A stretch of 64,000 nt of DNA from Asaccharospora irregularis DSM 2635 (lineage in GTDB: Bacteria; Bacillota; Clostridia; Peptostreptococcales; Peptostreptococcaceae). The stretch covers positions 123,605 to 187,604 of the forward strand of contig NZ_FQWX01000003.1 of NCBI RefSeq assembly GCF_900129815.1. The letters run 5' to 3'. This document shows, in pieces, positions 46,495-54,524 of the stretch. The stretch's first letter is position 1, and each line of letters begins with the position of its first letter. The translations under genes were made by a program, and so were the position numbers. Below the pieces are notes generated by a model, which saw only the letters and a list, made by a program, of their open reading frames with translations, searched no databases and had not been told where the DNA came from.

Positions 46495-47043
46495 CTATAT
46501 ATATTTACTTTCTAATTTTTCTAATATAGATAGGTATTTACTCTTAGATTCCACGTTTTCTTCTTCAAAATCTTCACACTCTTTGTTTATAGTGTCTAAG
46601 ATTTCATGATTTAATTGTTTTTCTGCAAATTTATATATAACCTTATCTTCCTTATCAATATGTCTTTCTAGTAAATGTGTGTAAGATACTGCGTTAGCTA
46701 TTACATCTAATTTAGCTTCTTCATCCCCTGCTTTTAATCTATCCAAAGCTGAACGTAGCTCGATCATATGCAACCTACCTAAGTCATGTTCTACTAACAT
46801 CCCATTTTTTACAATTCTCTCTGCAAGATCTCCTAAGTTTTCTACCATCTTACTAAAAAGTATCTCCTCTTCTTTTTTGTGATGATGAGAATCTGCATAA
46901 TTTGATATAAAGTCAATTATTAAATCAAAATCATCGTAGTTTGGTTCTTTACCTTGTAATACATCAAAACTTACTTTTCTAACTACTTTCAGCATACGTT
47001 TTATATATTTATGTTCTTCATTCATTATCTCTATAGCTCTCAT
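46495..47043 (-). CDS. Hemerythrin-like (HHE-domain) protein
   Basis: 182 aa from the ATG at 47043, seven bases after AAGGAG; a TTG six codons upstream would put the ribosome binding site inside the gene. Iron-site residues appear as MNEEHKYIKRML, NYADSHHHKKEEEILF, VEHDLGRLHM and LLERHIDKEDKVIY, i.e. the H...HxxxE...H...HxxxE/D pattern of a di-iron HHE fold. Such proteins bind O2 or NO or help repair Fe-S clusters. Its promoter shares the operator and spacing found at hcp, which supports a nitrosative or oxidative stress role. Confidence 0.93.
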   Translation of the reverse strand: MRAIEIMNEEHKYIKRMLKVVRKVSFDVLQGKEPNYDDFDLIIDFISNYADSHHHKKEEEILFSKMVENLGDLAERIVKNGMLVEHDLGRLHMIELRSALDRLKAGDEEAKLDVIANAVSYTHLLERHIDKEDKVIYKFAEKQLNHEILDTINKECEDFEEENVESKSKYLSILEKLESKYI

Positions 47044-47170
47044 ATCTACTCTCCTTATCAACTATATTAATTCCTCTATCTAATTTAATTTTTTATTTTG
47101 TTTTATAATGTGTATTTTATATACCCTTTTTATTTTTTAATTATTCATTATTTGCTGTTTCTGTATCTAG

Positions 47171-47213
47171 AGTATACAATATATATTCTTTGATTTATGT
47201 AACCTACGTTACA
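47171..47213 (-). promoter_or_regulatory. CRP/FNR-type operator and -10 of the hemerythrin gene
   Basis: TGTAACCTACGTTACA (47198-47213) has 6-bp arms. Minus-strand TATACT (47176-47171) lies 21 bp past it, placing the centre at -41.5, identical to the hcp promoter. Confidence 0.75.
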
Positions 47214-47218
47214 AACTA

Positions 47219-47271
47219 AAAAAACCTTAAAGTAGAATATACATATTTTTGTATCTACTTTAAGGTTTTTT
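47219..47271 (-). terminator. Strong terminator after the 47.3-47.8 kb gene
   Basis: An 18-bp stem built on AAAACCTTAAAGTAGA and TCTACTTTAAGGTTTT with further pairing in the loop. A/T runs on both sides could make it bidirectional. It isolates the hemerythrin promoter. Confidence 0.85.
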
Positions 47272-47295
47272 TTAGAATCTTATCTTAGTTGAAAT

Positions 47296-47763
47296 TTATA
47301 TAAATAGTATTCCTCTTCCCACTGAATCACTACATATAGGTCCTTGTATCATTCCACAGAAACAATTATTTCCTGACTTAACAGCAACATATACATCGCC
47401 TATTTCATAGCAATCATCTAATGTGAACTCAAAAGTGCCTGTAGTAAAACTGCTCTCAATATTCCACTTTGCTTGTTTTAATACAACAGGTTCACTACTT
47501 CCTACAAAGCATCCATCCTCGTTATTTATATTAAAACAGTTTCCTAGTCCTTGACCCGTGTTTGGATCTTCAACTATTGCCTGTGGTGTAGAACTTTCCA
47601 CTTCAGCATCCTCACATATCTGCAAGGCCCAACTACTAATATCTTGCCCATCTAACTCTGTCACAGTGTATATCCATGTCTGTTGTCCATTTTCACAATC
47701 AACACTATCAAGAGTTATTTCGTATACTCCTCCAAGTATAACACTATCTATTTGTCTATACAT
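47296..47763 (-). CDS. Unknown beta-rich protein with several cysteines
   Basis: 155 aa with no signal peptide or membrane helix. It is rich in Thr, Val, Glu and Asp with a beta-sandwich-like hydrophobic alternation (GGVYEITLDSVD, WIYTVTELDGQD, FTTGTFEFTLDD) and eight cysteines. It follows the clostripain-type gene by 14 nt on the same strand and precedes a strong terminator, so it probably shares that transcript. I do not recognise a family. Context with the Cys-rich protein at 49.2 kb suggests a surface or spore-associated substrate or partner of the protease, which is inference only. Confidence 0.6.
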   Translation of the reverse strand: MYRQIDSVILGGVYEITLDSVDCENGQQTWIYTVTELDGQDISSWALQICEDAEVESSTPQAIVEDPNTGQGLGNCFNINNEDGCFVGSSEPVVLKQAKWNIESSFTTGTFEFTLDDCYEIGDVYVAVKSGNNCFCGMIQGPICSDSVGRGILFI

Positions 47764-47777
47764 TTAAAAGCACTCCT

Positions 47778-49115
47778 TCATTGTAATTTTGTACAATCTG
47801 ACCATCCTAAATCGTCTATTATAACATTTAAATCATTCTGACTTAGATTTGGTTTATATGATATAATCACACTTTTTATTCCTTCTATTGGCATATTCTC
47901 AGGCAGTGGTAAAGTATATTTAAAAGGTATGTCATCAAATCTACAATTATCTTTTTTGCCTGATAAATAAAAAATCCATTTGTTATTGTCTGTGAAACTC
48001 ATTTTGGAGTAATATTTTTCTATAAGTTTAAAATAATTATTATCAGGAGTAAATATAAACAAGCCATTACTATCAACTACATTAGATTTATCTTCGTATA
48101 AAGCTACTTGTATAAATTTAATACATACTCTAAGAATAAAAGTATTTATTAACATAAAAAAGCTACTTGTAAGGTTATTTAAAATATTAATTAAGTCGCA
48201 AAGATCAATAGCTGGAAATCCTTTATCCAATTTAGTAGCATATTTTTTTATATCTACTCCATCTTTAATAATTAATTTTGAAATATTGCTAATAGTTATT
48301 TTTGTAAGTATTAATAAAAACTTATTTAAACGAAATACTTTGAGCTTTATCTTTTTTTTATTTAATGTTTTATCAATTTTATACACCAAGGTTTTTGCGA
48401 AAGTATTTATATTATCCTTGTTACTTGTTTCTCTTAATAGTTCCATTATAGTTTTATACGGTAATCCCTCTATTGGTGAAATTTGAGGAGTAATTAAATA
48501 ATCTGGTGACTTTTTTCCTATACCAAGTTCATAAATAGTTTCAATCATATTCATATAACATGAATCGAGTAACAAAATATCTACTTTTTTACCCGTTTTT
48601 TCTGTAGCTTTATTAATAGCAACATTTACTCCATTAACACTCATTATTTGCGGACATTTCAATGTGTAATCTGGCAATATACCCATAAATCCTGCGCCAT
48701 GACCTGCAAGAATCAACATAATATGTTTTGATGGAAACCTTTTAGTCCCCCATATTATAAAATCATTTAACGTACTTGGGTCTGCCATATTTACATCTCC
48801 TAAATCATCTAAAACTACTGATTGAAAATTTCTACTTTGTGGTGTATCTGGCTCCTCTTTAACTAAATAACGTCTTACACCACTCCAATCACCATCGATA
48901 TCAGTTCTCCTAAATAAATTTGGACGTACAGTTTTAACTAATTCATACGGCGCCCTAGCTAATTGGACAATTACATTTGCATTGGTACCAGTTCCAATTC
49001 TTTCCATATCTAAAAGTGATTTACTAATTTCTGGTTCTAAATCACTGTTTCCATTCGCATATATCAGTACTGTCCAAAGCTTGTCTTTAGAAGAATTATT
49101 TTTCAAAACATTCAC
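47778..49115 (-). CDS. Clostripain-family (C11) cysteine peptidase-like protein
   Basis: 445 aa. KLWTVLIYANGNSDLEP opens the caspase-like fold. The catalytic dyad is His139 (LAGHGAGFMG) and Cys186 (LLLDSCYMNM), followed by LITPQISPIEGLPY. No N-terminal signal peptide is visible, unlike secreted clostripain, so it may act inside the cell, for instance in the mother cell during sporulation. Its neighbours are a Cys-rich Ig-like protein upstream and an unknown beta-rich protein downstream. Active-site residues look intact. Confidence 0.88.
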   Translation of the reverse strand: MNVLKNNSSKDKLWTVLIYANGNSDLEPEISKSLLDMERIGTGTNANVIVQLARAPYELVKTVRPNLFRRTDIDGDWSGVRRYLVKEEPDTPQSRNFQSVVLDDLGDVNMADPSTLNDFIIWGTKRFPSKHIMLILAGHGAGFMGILPDYTLKCPQIMSVNGVNVAINKATEKTGKKVDILLLDSCYMNMIETIYELGIGKKSPDYLITPQISPIEGLPYKTIMELLRETSNKDNINTFAKTLVYKIDKTLNKKKIKLKVFRLNKFLLILTKITISNISKLIIKDGVDIKKYATKLDKGFPAIDLCDLINILNNLTSSFFMLINTFILRVCIKFIQVALYEDKSNVVDSNGLFIFTPDNNYFKLIEKYYSKMSFTDNNKWIFYLSGKKDNCRFDDIPFKYTLPLPENMPIEGIKSVIISYKPNLSQNDLNVIIDDLGWSDCTKLQ

Positions 49116-49127
49116 CTTCTAAAACAA

Positions 49128-49150
49128 AAGCAGGAAATTTTTTCCTGCTT
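49128..49150 (-). terminator. Intrinsic terminator after the Cys-rich Ig-like gene
   Basis: AAGCAGGAAA and TTTCCTGCTT form a perfect 10-bp stem with a 3-nt loop; the minus strand continues TTGTTTTAG. It lies 23 nt past the stop. Confidence 0.8.
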
Positions 49151-49173
49151 CTATTTGTATATTTATTATTTTT

Positions 49174-49563
49174 TTATTCTGCACCATTACAACTACAAGT
49201 ACATGGGGCTTCTTCACAGAAATCTCCATTACAGCTACAGCAGCAATATGCTTGAACTTCATATTCTACACTTTCTTCTTCTGGAAGAGGAACACATACA
49301 CTGTATTCTCCATCACTATTAGTTATACCAACGTAATTATTTCCATCATTATCAGTTACCACTACAATAGAACCTGCAACTGAACTATCCTCGTTACTTG
49401 CACATAAAACTGTACCTCTCAAAATAGTAGCATTAATTTCTTTCATTAATATATAAAGATCATCAACTGGTGTTATAATATTATTACAGCAACATGTCCC
49501 ATTTTCACTTGGTGCAACAGTTACATTTACAGGTGTTTGTAGCACTTGCCCTATACAACTCAT
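49174..49563 (-). CDS. Cysteine-rich protein with carboxypeptidase-regulatory-like fold
   Basis: 129 aa, 14 cysteines in clusters (CCC near residue 24, CCCSC and CTCSC at the end). The middle, about 48-105, reads TILRGTVLCASNEDSSVAGSIVVVTDNDGNNYVGITNSDGEYSV, the pattern of a small Ig-like CarboxypepD_reg domain (G-x-V...G-x-Y). It has no signal peptide. Cysteine clusters with no export signal are typical of spore coat or exosporium proteins in this family of bacteria, but homology is not shown. Confidence 0.6.
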   Translation of the reverse strand: MSCIGQVLQTPVNVTVAPSENGTCCCNNIITPVDDLYILMKEINATILRGTVLCASNEDSSVAGSIVVVTDNDGNNYVGITNSDGEYSVCVPLPEEESVEYEVQAYCCCSCNGDFCEEAPCTCSCNGAE

Positions 49564-49660
49564 ATTTATTCCTCCCTTTAATTTTTAAGAAGAAACTTAT
49601 TGTTTTCTTCCTAATTTTATATTATGTTCTTAGTAGAATTTTGTTACTATTTGTAGTTTT

Positions 49661-49828
49661 TTATCTTTTCATATTTTTATCTATATCTATATTTAAATCT
49701 ACAAATACATCACCAGGTTTTATAGGAACTTCTTTTTTAAATACTTGTTTTTTTCCTTTAATTAATTCTGAAAGCTCTTTTTGAGATACTTTAGAAGATT
49801 TTAACTTAGTGCTATTTAAATTTTCCAT
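49661..49828 (-). CDS. Short ORF, probable second half of a gene split at an A12 tract
   Basis: 55 aa, MENLNSTKLKSSKVSQKELS to NIDIDKNMKR. The frame is open upstream without a stop to the A12 tract at 49881-49892. Removing one A would join it in frame to the membrane-anchored 62-aa ORF to give one protein of about 130 aa. There is no good ribosome binding site before the ATG. It could be translated after slippage on the A run, or be the cut-off tail of a disrupted gene. Confidence 0.5.
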   Translation of the reverse strand: MENLNSTKLKSSKVSQKELSELIKGKKQVFKKEVPIKPGDVFVDLNIDIDKNMKR

Positions 49829-49877
49829 ATTGTTCTTATTATTAACTTTCTTATTATTTGGTTTTACTTGTGTTTTT

Positions 49878-50066
49878 TTATTTTTTTTTTTTATTATTTT
49901 GTTTATTAGACTGATTTATTTCATTGTGAAGTACTTCTTGTTCTTTGCGAATTTCTTCTACAAAAATATTCATCGACTTTAGATGTTTCTTAAACAAAAC
50001 AATTAATACGCTTGCTAAAACCACTAAAATTACACTGATTAATAAAAACATAACATTATTTGGCAT
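49878..50066 (-). CDS. Small membrane-anchored protein ending in a poly-Lys A12 tract
   Basis: 62 aa. One membrane helix (VMFLLISVILVVLASVLIVLF, about 5-25) precedes a charged helical tail ending NNKKKK and a TAA. The four lysines are encoded by twelve consecutive A residues. AAAGGATA lies upstream of the ATG. Frame analysis indicates that the natural product may be longer: one fewer A fuses it with the downstream 55-aa ORF. No family recognised. Confidence 0.55.
   Translation of the reverse strand: MPNNVMFLLISVILVVLASVLIVLFKKHLKSMNIFVEEIRKEQEVLHNEINQSNKQNNKKKK
49881..49892 (-). repeat. A12 homopolymer at a frame boundary
   Basis: Twelve A residues on the coding strand are followed by T and A7. 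In A12 the next codon is TAA; in A11 the frame stays open for 73 more codons. Candidate for transcriptional slippage, phase variation or sequencing error. Confidence 0.6.
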
Positions 50067-50191
50067 GATTTAAAATATCCTTTCTTTTAATATATTTATT
50101 AGAGACAAACTCCTAGTAACTATATTATTAAATTATCTCGAATAATGTTATTAAATGTCTAATAAATAAGTCCATTTAAATTTATGCAAAT

Positions 50192-50230
50192 AAAAACGAC
50201 GCTACTGAATTACTCAGTACCGTCGTTTTT
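50192..50230 (-). terminator. Intrinsic terminator after the nitroreductase gene
   Basis: AAAAACGACG, one C-C mismatch and TACTGA pair with TCAGTA and CGTCGTTTTT; the T run follows directly on the minus strand. It lies 28 nt past the stop. Confidence 0.85.
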
Positions 50231-50257
50231 ACATTTTATACAAATTATCTTAAAATA

Positions 50258-51067
50258 TTATATATTACAATGACCTACTATTTCATAGTCGTTAGGAACA
50301 TTGTAATCTTTATTGATACTATCCATACTCCACTTTAAGTCAAACATAGTTGTATCTATTATTAGACCGAAGTAAAGCATAGCTATTCCAACCTCTATAC
50401 TTCTTTCATAAGAACTAGTAAAGTCATCTTTTTTCACTACTAGTATAACCTTTGCACCATCTATTATAAATCTCCATGGCTGTCTATTAAGTGTTGATGG
50501 AGCCATTCTAGCATAGCTAAATGCATCGAAAAGACCTCTTTCCTCTAATTCAGTTACAGTAACATTTTGACCCCACTCGTTCATGTATACTATTTCTTCT
50601 ACACCTAATCTATCTGATCCACCCTTATTTTTTGTATTCTTATTGTCTTCATAACCTAATGCTATAATAGCAGTAACTTCTTTATCTGATAAAATACCTA
50701 ACTTTTCTTTTATAACATCACTATCTTTAAATGTTATCCAACAAGAATCAATTCCTAAATCTCTTGCCTTTAGTATCAATCTTTCTCCAACATAACCACT
50801 ATTTTCAATGTAGTTATCTTTAACATCTGATAATATAACAGCATAACTAGGTGCTTTTATCATATATCCATTGTATCCTGATATCTTGTCTAGCTTTTCA
50901 TATACATCTTCATTATTAAATATTTCTAATTCTACATCTATTTCAGGCAATAACTTTTTAGAATTTTTTATGTAGTTTTCTATTTCACTAAAATATTTTT
51001 CTTCTATTGCCTTGTTTTTAAACTCTCTTACTGATTTTCCATTTGATATTAGTTTTTTATAATCCAT
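50258..51067 (-). CDS. Nitroreductase-family flavoprotein
   Basis: 269 aa. The N-terminal GKSVREFKNKAI and the C-terminal FSYARMAPSTLNRQPWRFIIDGAKVILVV blocks are FMN- and substrate-binding regions of the nitroreductase fold, here with the APSTLNRQPWRF motif in the second half. It probably reduces quinones, nitro compounds or thiol-bound substrates with NAD(P)H. GGGGGA precedes the ATG. It is monocistronic, bounded by terminators at 50.2 and 51.25 kb. Confidence 0.9.
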   Translation of the reverse strand: MDYKKLISNGKSVREFKNKAIEEKYFSEIENYIKNSKKLLPEIDVELEIFNNEDVYEKLDKISGYNGYMIKAPSYAVILSDVKDNYIENSGYVGERLILKARDLGIDSCWITFKDSDVIKEKLGILSDKEVTAIIALGYEDNKNTKNKGGSDRLGVEEIVYMNEWGQNVTVTELEERGLFDAFSYARMAPSTLNRQPWRFIIDGAKVILVVKKDDFTSSYERSIEVGIAMLYFGLIIDTTMFDLKWSMDSINKDYNVPNDYEIVGHCNI

Positions 51068-51248
51068 ATATATCCCCCACTTTAATTTATTATTTTTTAT
51101 CTTTATATCCTATTTATACCCAATTTGTAGTCTATCTAATTATTTTTTAATTTATTTTTCTATATTTCTATATAATGTATAATTTATTTTAATATAACAA
51201 AACTACTAAAAATAATCAAGTACACACTAGACAATTATTATATTTAAA

Positions 51249-51289
51249 AAAGTGATAACATTGTCATATAATAACAAGGTTATCACTTT
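51249..51289 (-). terminator. Intrinsic terminator after the persulfide reductase gene
   Basis: AAAGTGATAAC and GTTATCACTTT form an 11-bp stem with additional TTGT/ACAA pairing inside; the minus strand continues TTTTTAAATA. It lies 20 nt past the stop. Confidence 0.85.
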
Positions 51290-51308
51290 CTAATTTTGCT
51301 CTATTAAT

Positions 51309-53801
51309 TTATACAAATAGGTTTAGTCCAGAATCTTCAGTTGCTCCTAGGTATGAAGCAACCCCTCCTATTTCAACACCATCTATAAATTCTTCTGCCT
51401 TTATTCCCATTAAATCCATACTCATAGCACAAGCTACAACTTTTACACCCATATCTATAGCGTTTTTCATTAAAGTATCTAAGTCATCTACATTATGTTT
51501 TTTCATTATTTGATTTATCATTTTAGGTCCCATTCCACCCATATTCATTTGGGATAATGGAAGTTTGCCAGTATGAGATGGCAACATTACATCAAACATT
51601 TTTTCCATAGTATCTTTATTTGTCTTTGGTCTATCTTTTCTTTTTAGTATGTTAAGTCCCCAGAATGTAAAGAACATAGTTACTTCTTTGCCCATAGATG
51701 CAGCTCCTGTTGCTATTATAAATGATGCTATAGCTTTGTCTAGGTCTCCACTAAATACTACTAATGTGGCTCCGTCTTTTTCTTTTTGACTTATTGAGCA
51801 TCCTGGATTAGTAAGTACGTTATTACTTCCCTTTCTTATAAAGGCAACAAATGATTTTTGTGCTTTGTCAAATTCAGCCTTTATCAAGGAGTTTCCTGTC
51901 TTTTCACACCAAGCTTTTATATCCTTTGAAAAACCAGGATCACTTGCTTTTACTTCTAATACTTGTCCCTCTTGCATTTTATTCATCTCTTCAAATACTC
52001 TTCTTATTGGACCCGGGCACTGAAGTCCACAAGCATCTAAACTAACGTGTGCATTTATTTCAGTTATATCTAAATCTTCTAGTTCCATGTTGTTACTAGG
52101 CTCTGTTGTTGAGATACTACTAGTTTTTTTGTTTTGGTTAGCTAAATTTTCCTCTGCTCTTTTTACAAATTGATAAGTTTTAACTCCACCATCTATATTT
52201 TTGCACTTAAATCCATGTTGTTCTAATAATCTACAAGCAACATATCCTCTAAGTCCAACCTGACATGTAGCATATAATTCCTTGTCTTTTGGAATTTCAT
52301 CTAATCTATCTCTTAACTGCCCTAGAGGTATATTTATAGTGTTTGGCATCATACCAGTAACTAATTCAAATTCTTCTCTTACATCTATTATTACTCCGCC
52401 ATTGTTTGTTACATCATCAACCTCATGCCACTGAATAGTTTCTACCATATCTTCTAGTATATTTGATGCATAATATCCTAGCATATTTACTGGATCTTTA
52501 GCTGAATTGTACGGTGGAGCATAACAAGTTTCTACATCTGGTAAATCGAATACAGTAAGTCCTCCTTTTATAGCCGTAGCTAAAACATCTATACGTTTTT
52601 CAACTCCATCTATACCAACGCCTTGTGCTCCGAATATTTTCCCTGTTTTAGGGTCAAATGTCATTTTTAAAGATATTGGGAATGATCCTGGATAATATCC
52701 AGCATGTGAACCTGGATGTATATGAACTACCTTGTATTCTACTCCAAGTCTCTTTAAAGTTTTTTCATTATTTCCTGTAGTTGCAACTGTATAATCAAAT
52801 ACTTTTGCAACAGATGAACCTAAAGTACCTTTATATTTTACATTTCTTTTGCATATATTATCTGCAACTATTCTTCCCTGTCTGTTGGCAGGCCAAGCTA
52901 AAGGTATCATTGTCGGCTTTTTGTTTACAAAATCTATTATTTCTACTGCATCACCTAATGCGTATATACTCTCATCAGAAGTTTTCATGTAGTCATCTAC
53001 TACTATTGCTCCTCTTTCATTTAACTTAAGACCAGCCTCTTTAGCTATAGTAGTTTCTGGTCTTACACCGATAGATAAGATTATCATATCCGTTTCTATT
53101 TCTTTTCCACTATTTAATATTACTTTTTTACCATTGTCAGAAAAGGCACTTACTCCATCTTTTAGTATTAACTCTACACCTTTGTCTATTAAATGATCAT
53201 GAACTATGCTGGCCATCTCTATATCAAGAGGCGCCATAACTTGATCTCCTGCTTCTACTAAAGTAAGCTTTATATCTCTATCCCAAAGGTTTTCAGCCAT
53301 TTCAAGACCTATAAATCCTCCACCTACGACTACTGCATGTTTTGGTTTTTTATTATCTACATACTCTTTTATTTTATCTGTATCAGGTATATTTCTTAAT
53401 GTAAATAAGTTGTCGCATTCTTTTATTCCTTTAATAGGTGGCTTTATAGGACTCGCCCCTGGAGATAAAACTAATACATCATAAGTTTCCTCATACTCAT
53501 TGTTATTTCTATGATCTTTAACAGTTATTTTTTTTGAATCTTTATCTATCTTTATTACTTCACTTAACGTTCTTATGTCTAGATTAAATTTTGAACTCAT
53601 AGCTTCTACTGTTTGAACTATTAGCTTTTCTCTTTCATTTATAGTCCCTCCTATATAATAAGGAAGACCACAGTTTGCAAAAGATATATACTCCCCTTTT
53701 TCAAACATTACTATTTCCATATTTTCATCTAATCTTCTAAGTCTAGCGGCAGTTGATGCTCCACCTGCAACTCCACCTATTATTACAACCTTTTTAGACA
53801 T
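51309..53801 (-). CDS. CoA-disulfide/persulfide reductase fused to rhodanese, TusA and DsrE domains
   Basis: 830 aa with four modules. Residues 1-450: FAD/NAD(P)H pyridine-nucleotide reductase with GGVAGGAS, the redox Cys44 in FANCGLPYY, and VVVGGGFIGLEMA. About 455-545: rhodanese with active Cys in ATCQVGLRGY. About 585-660: TusA/SirA domain with CGLQCPGPI. About 670-830: DsrE-like domain with VACAMSMDLMG. Together they can reduce a persulfide and relay sulfur along internal cysteines, so the likely role is sulfur or sulfane metabolism and thiol homeostasis. It lies downstream of a split permease, and both carry the same CRP/FNR-like operator. Confidence 0.93.
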   Translation of the reverse strand: MSKKVVIIGGVAGGASTAARLRRLDENMEIVMFEKGEYISFANCGLPYYIGGTINEREKLIVQTVEAMSSKFNLDIRTLSEVIKIDKDSKKITVKDHRNNNEYEETYDVLVLSPGASPIKPPIKGIKECDNLFTLRNIPDTDKIKEYVDNKKPKHAVVVGGGFIGLEMAENLWDRDIKLTLVEAGDQVMAPLDIEMASIVHDHLIDKGVELILKDGVSAFSDNGKKVILNSGKEIETDMIILSIGVRPETTIAKEAGLKLNERGAIVVDDYMKTSDESIYALGDAVEIIDFVNKKPTMIPLAWPANRQGRIVADNICKRNVKYKGTLGSSVAKVFDYTVATTGNNEKTLKRLGVEYKVVHIHPGSHAGYYPGSFPISLKMTFDPKTGKIFGAQGVGIDGVEKRIDVLATAIKGGLTVFDLPDVETCYAPPYNSAKDPVNMLGYYASNILEDMVETIQWHEVDDVTNNGGVIIDVREEFELVTGMMPNTINIPLGQLRDRLDEIPKDKELYATCQVGLRGYVACRLLEQHGFKCKNIDGGVKTYQFVKRAEENLANQNKKTSSISTTEPSNNMELEDLDITEINAHVSLDACGLQCPGPIRRVFEEMNKMQEGQVLEVKASDPGFSKDIKAWCEKTGNSLIKAEFDKAQKSFVAFIRKGSNNVLTNPGCSISQKEKDGATLVVFSGDLDKAIASFIIATGAASMGKEVTMFFTFWGLNILKRKDRPKTNKDTMEKMFDVMLPSHTGKLPLSQMNMGGMGPKMINQIMKKHNVDDLDTLMKNAIDMGVKVVACAMSMDLMGIKAEEFIDGVEIGGVASYLGATEDSGLNLFV

Positions 53802-53914
53802 GATTTTTTTCTCCTCTCCAATACTTAGTTCTATATTTTAAAATAACAATTTATCCATTAATTTATTCATTCTTATAGGTAAATTAATTATTTAATAATT
53901 AATTTATTAACGTA

Positions 53915-53956
53915 ATTGTATTATATTTCTAAAAATACTTCTGTGACTTTGTCACA
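53915..53956 (-). promoter_or_regulatory. CRP/FNR-like operator upstream of the persulfide reductase
   Basis: TGTGACTTTGTCACA (53942-53956) is a perfect 15-bp palindrome (6-bp arms, 3-nt centre). Minus-strand TACAAT (53920-53915) lies 21 bp past it; a TATAAT five bases nearer is also present, so the exact -10 is uncertain. Confidence 0.6.
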
Positions 53957-53967
53957 TAAAGGTAAAA

Positions 53968-53992
53968 AACCTTGAGCTAATTGCTCAAGGTT
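53968..53992 (-). terminator. Intrinsic terminator after the permease pair
   Basis: AACCTTGAGC and GCTCAAGGTT form a perfect 10-bp stem, loop TAATT, followed on the minus strand by TTTTACC. It overlaps the stop codon of the second permease gene. Confidence 0.85.
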
Positions 53993-54524
53993 ACATCTCT
54001 TCTGATATTTTATATATTTTTTGTCTATCTTTTTCATTTAAGGTTTTGTACGTTATACCCGCTATCATCCATATTCCTATTATATCTAATCCAAGTCTAA
54101 TTAGGGTAAATTTCCACCCTAAGGAAGAAGCTTCAAATAAAAGTAGTGGTATTTTTGTAGTTGACCAAGCGCCTATAAATATCAATACATTGTAAAAACT
54201 AGCTCCTTTTTTAAGTAAAGTTCCTGCAATAGGAAAGGCTGCGTATAATGGACCAGCTGCAGCCGAACCCAGTAAAAATGCTATCAATACTCCTACTATT
54301 CCAGAACTATCTCCCATGTATTTTATCATTTTCTCTCTTGGTACCCATACATCAAGCAATCCCAATAATATAAATATTGGCGGTATAATCTTAATCATTT
54401 CATACACATTATTCATTGTAATATCTGTAGCCTGCTGACCCTTTGACGGTATAAATACATTCATAAGCACTAATACCAAAACCATAATTATAGATACTCT
54501 ATATTTTTTTATTGTATTTTTCAT
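53991..54524 (-). CDS. Permease half-protein B (DUF318/ArsP-like)
   Basis: 177 aa with five hydrophobic segments. LDVWVPREKMIKYMGDSSGIVGVLIAFLLGSAAAGPLYAAFPIAG holds the conserved core of the PF03773-type permease family (the GSAAAGPLYAAFP block), which includes organoarsenical exporters and predicted metal or sulfur-compound permeases. Full-length family members have two such halves; here each half is a separate gene. Its start overlaps the stop of half A at 54524, so the two should assemble together. Confidence 0.8.
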   Translation of the reverse strand: MKNTIKKYRVSIIMVLVLVLMNVFIPSKGQQATDITMNNVYEMIKIIPPIFILLGLLDVWVPREKMIKYMGDSSGIVGVLIAFLLGSAAAGPLYAAFPIAGTLLKKGASFYNVLIFIGAWSTTKIPLLLFEASSLGWKFTLIRLGLDIIGIWMIAGITYKTLNEKDRQKIYKISEEM

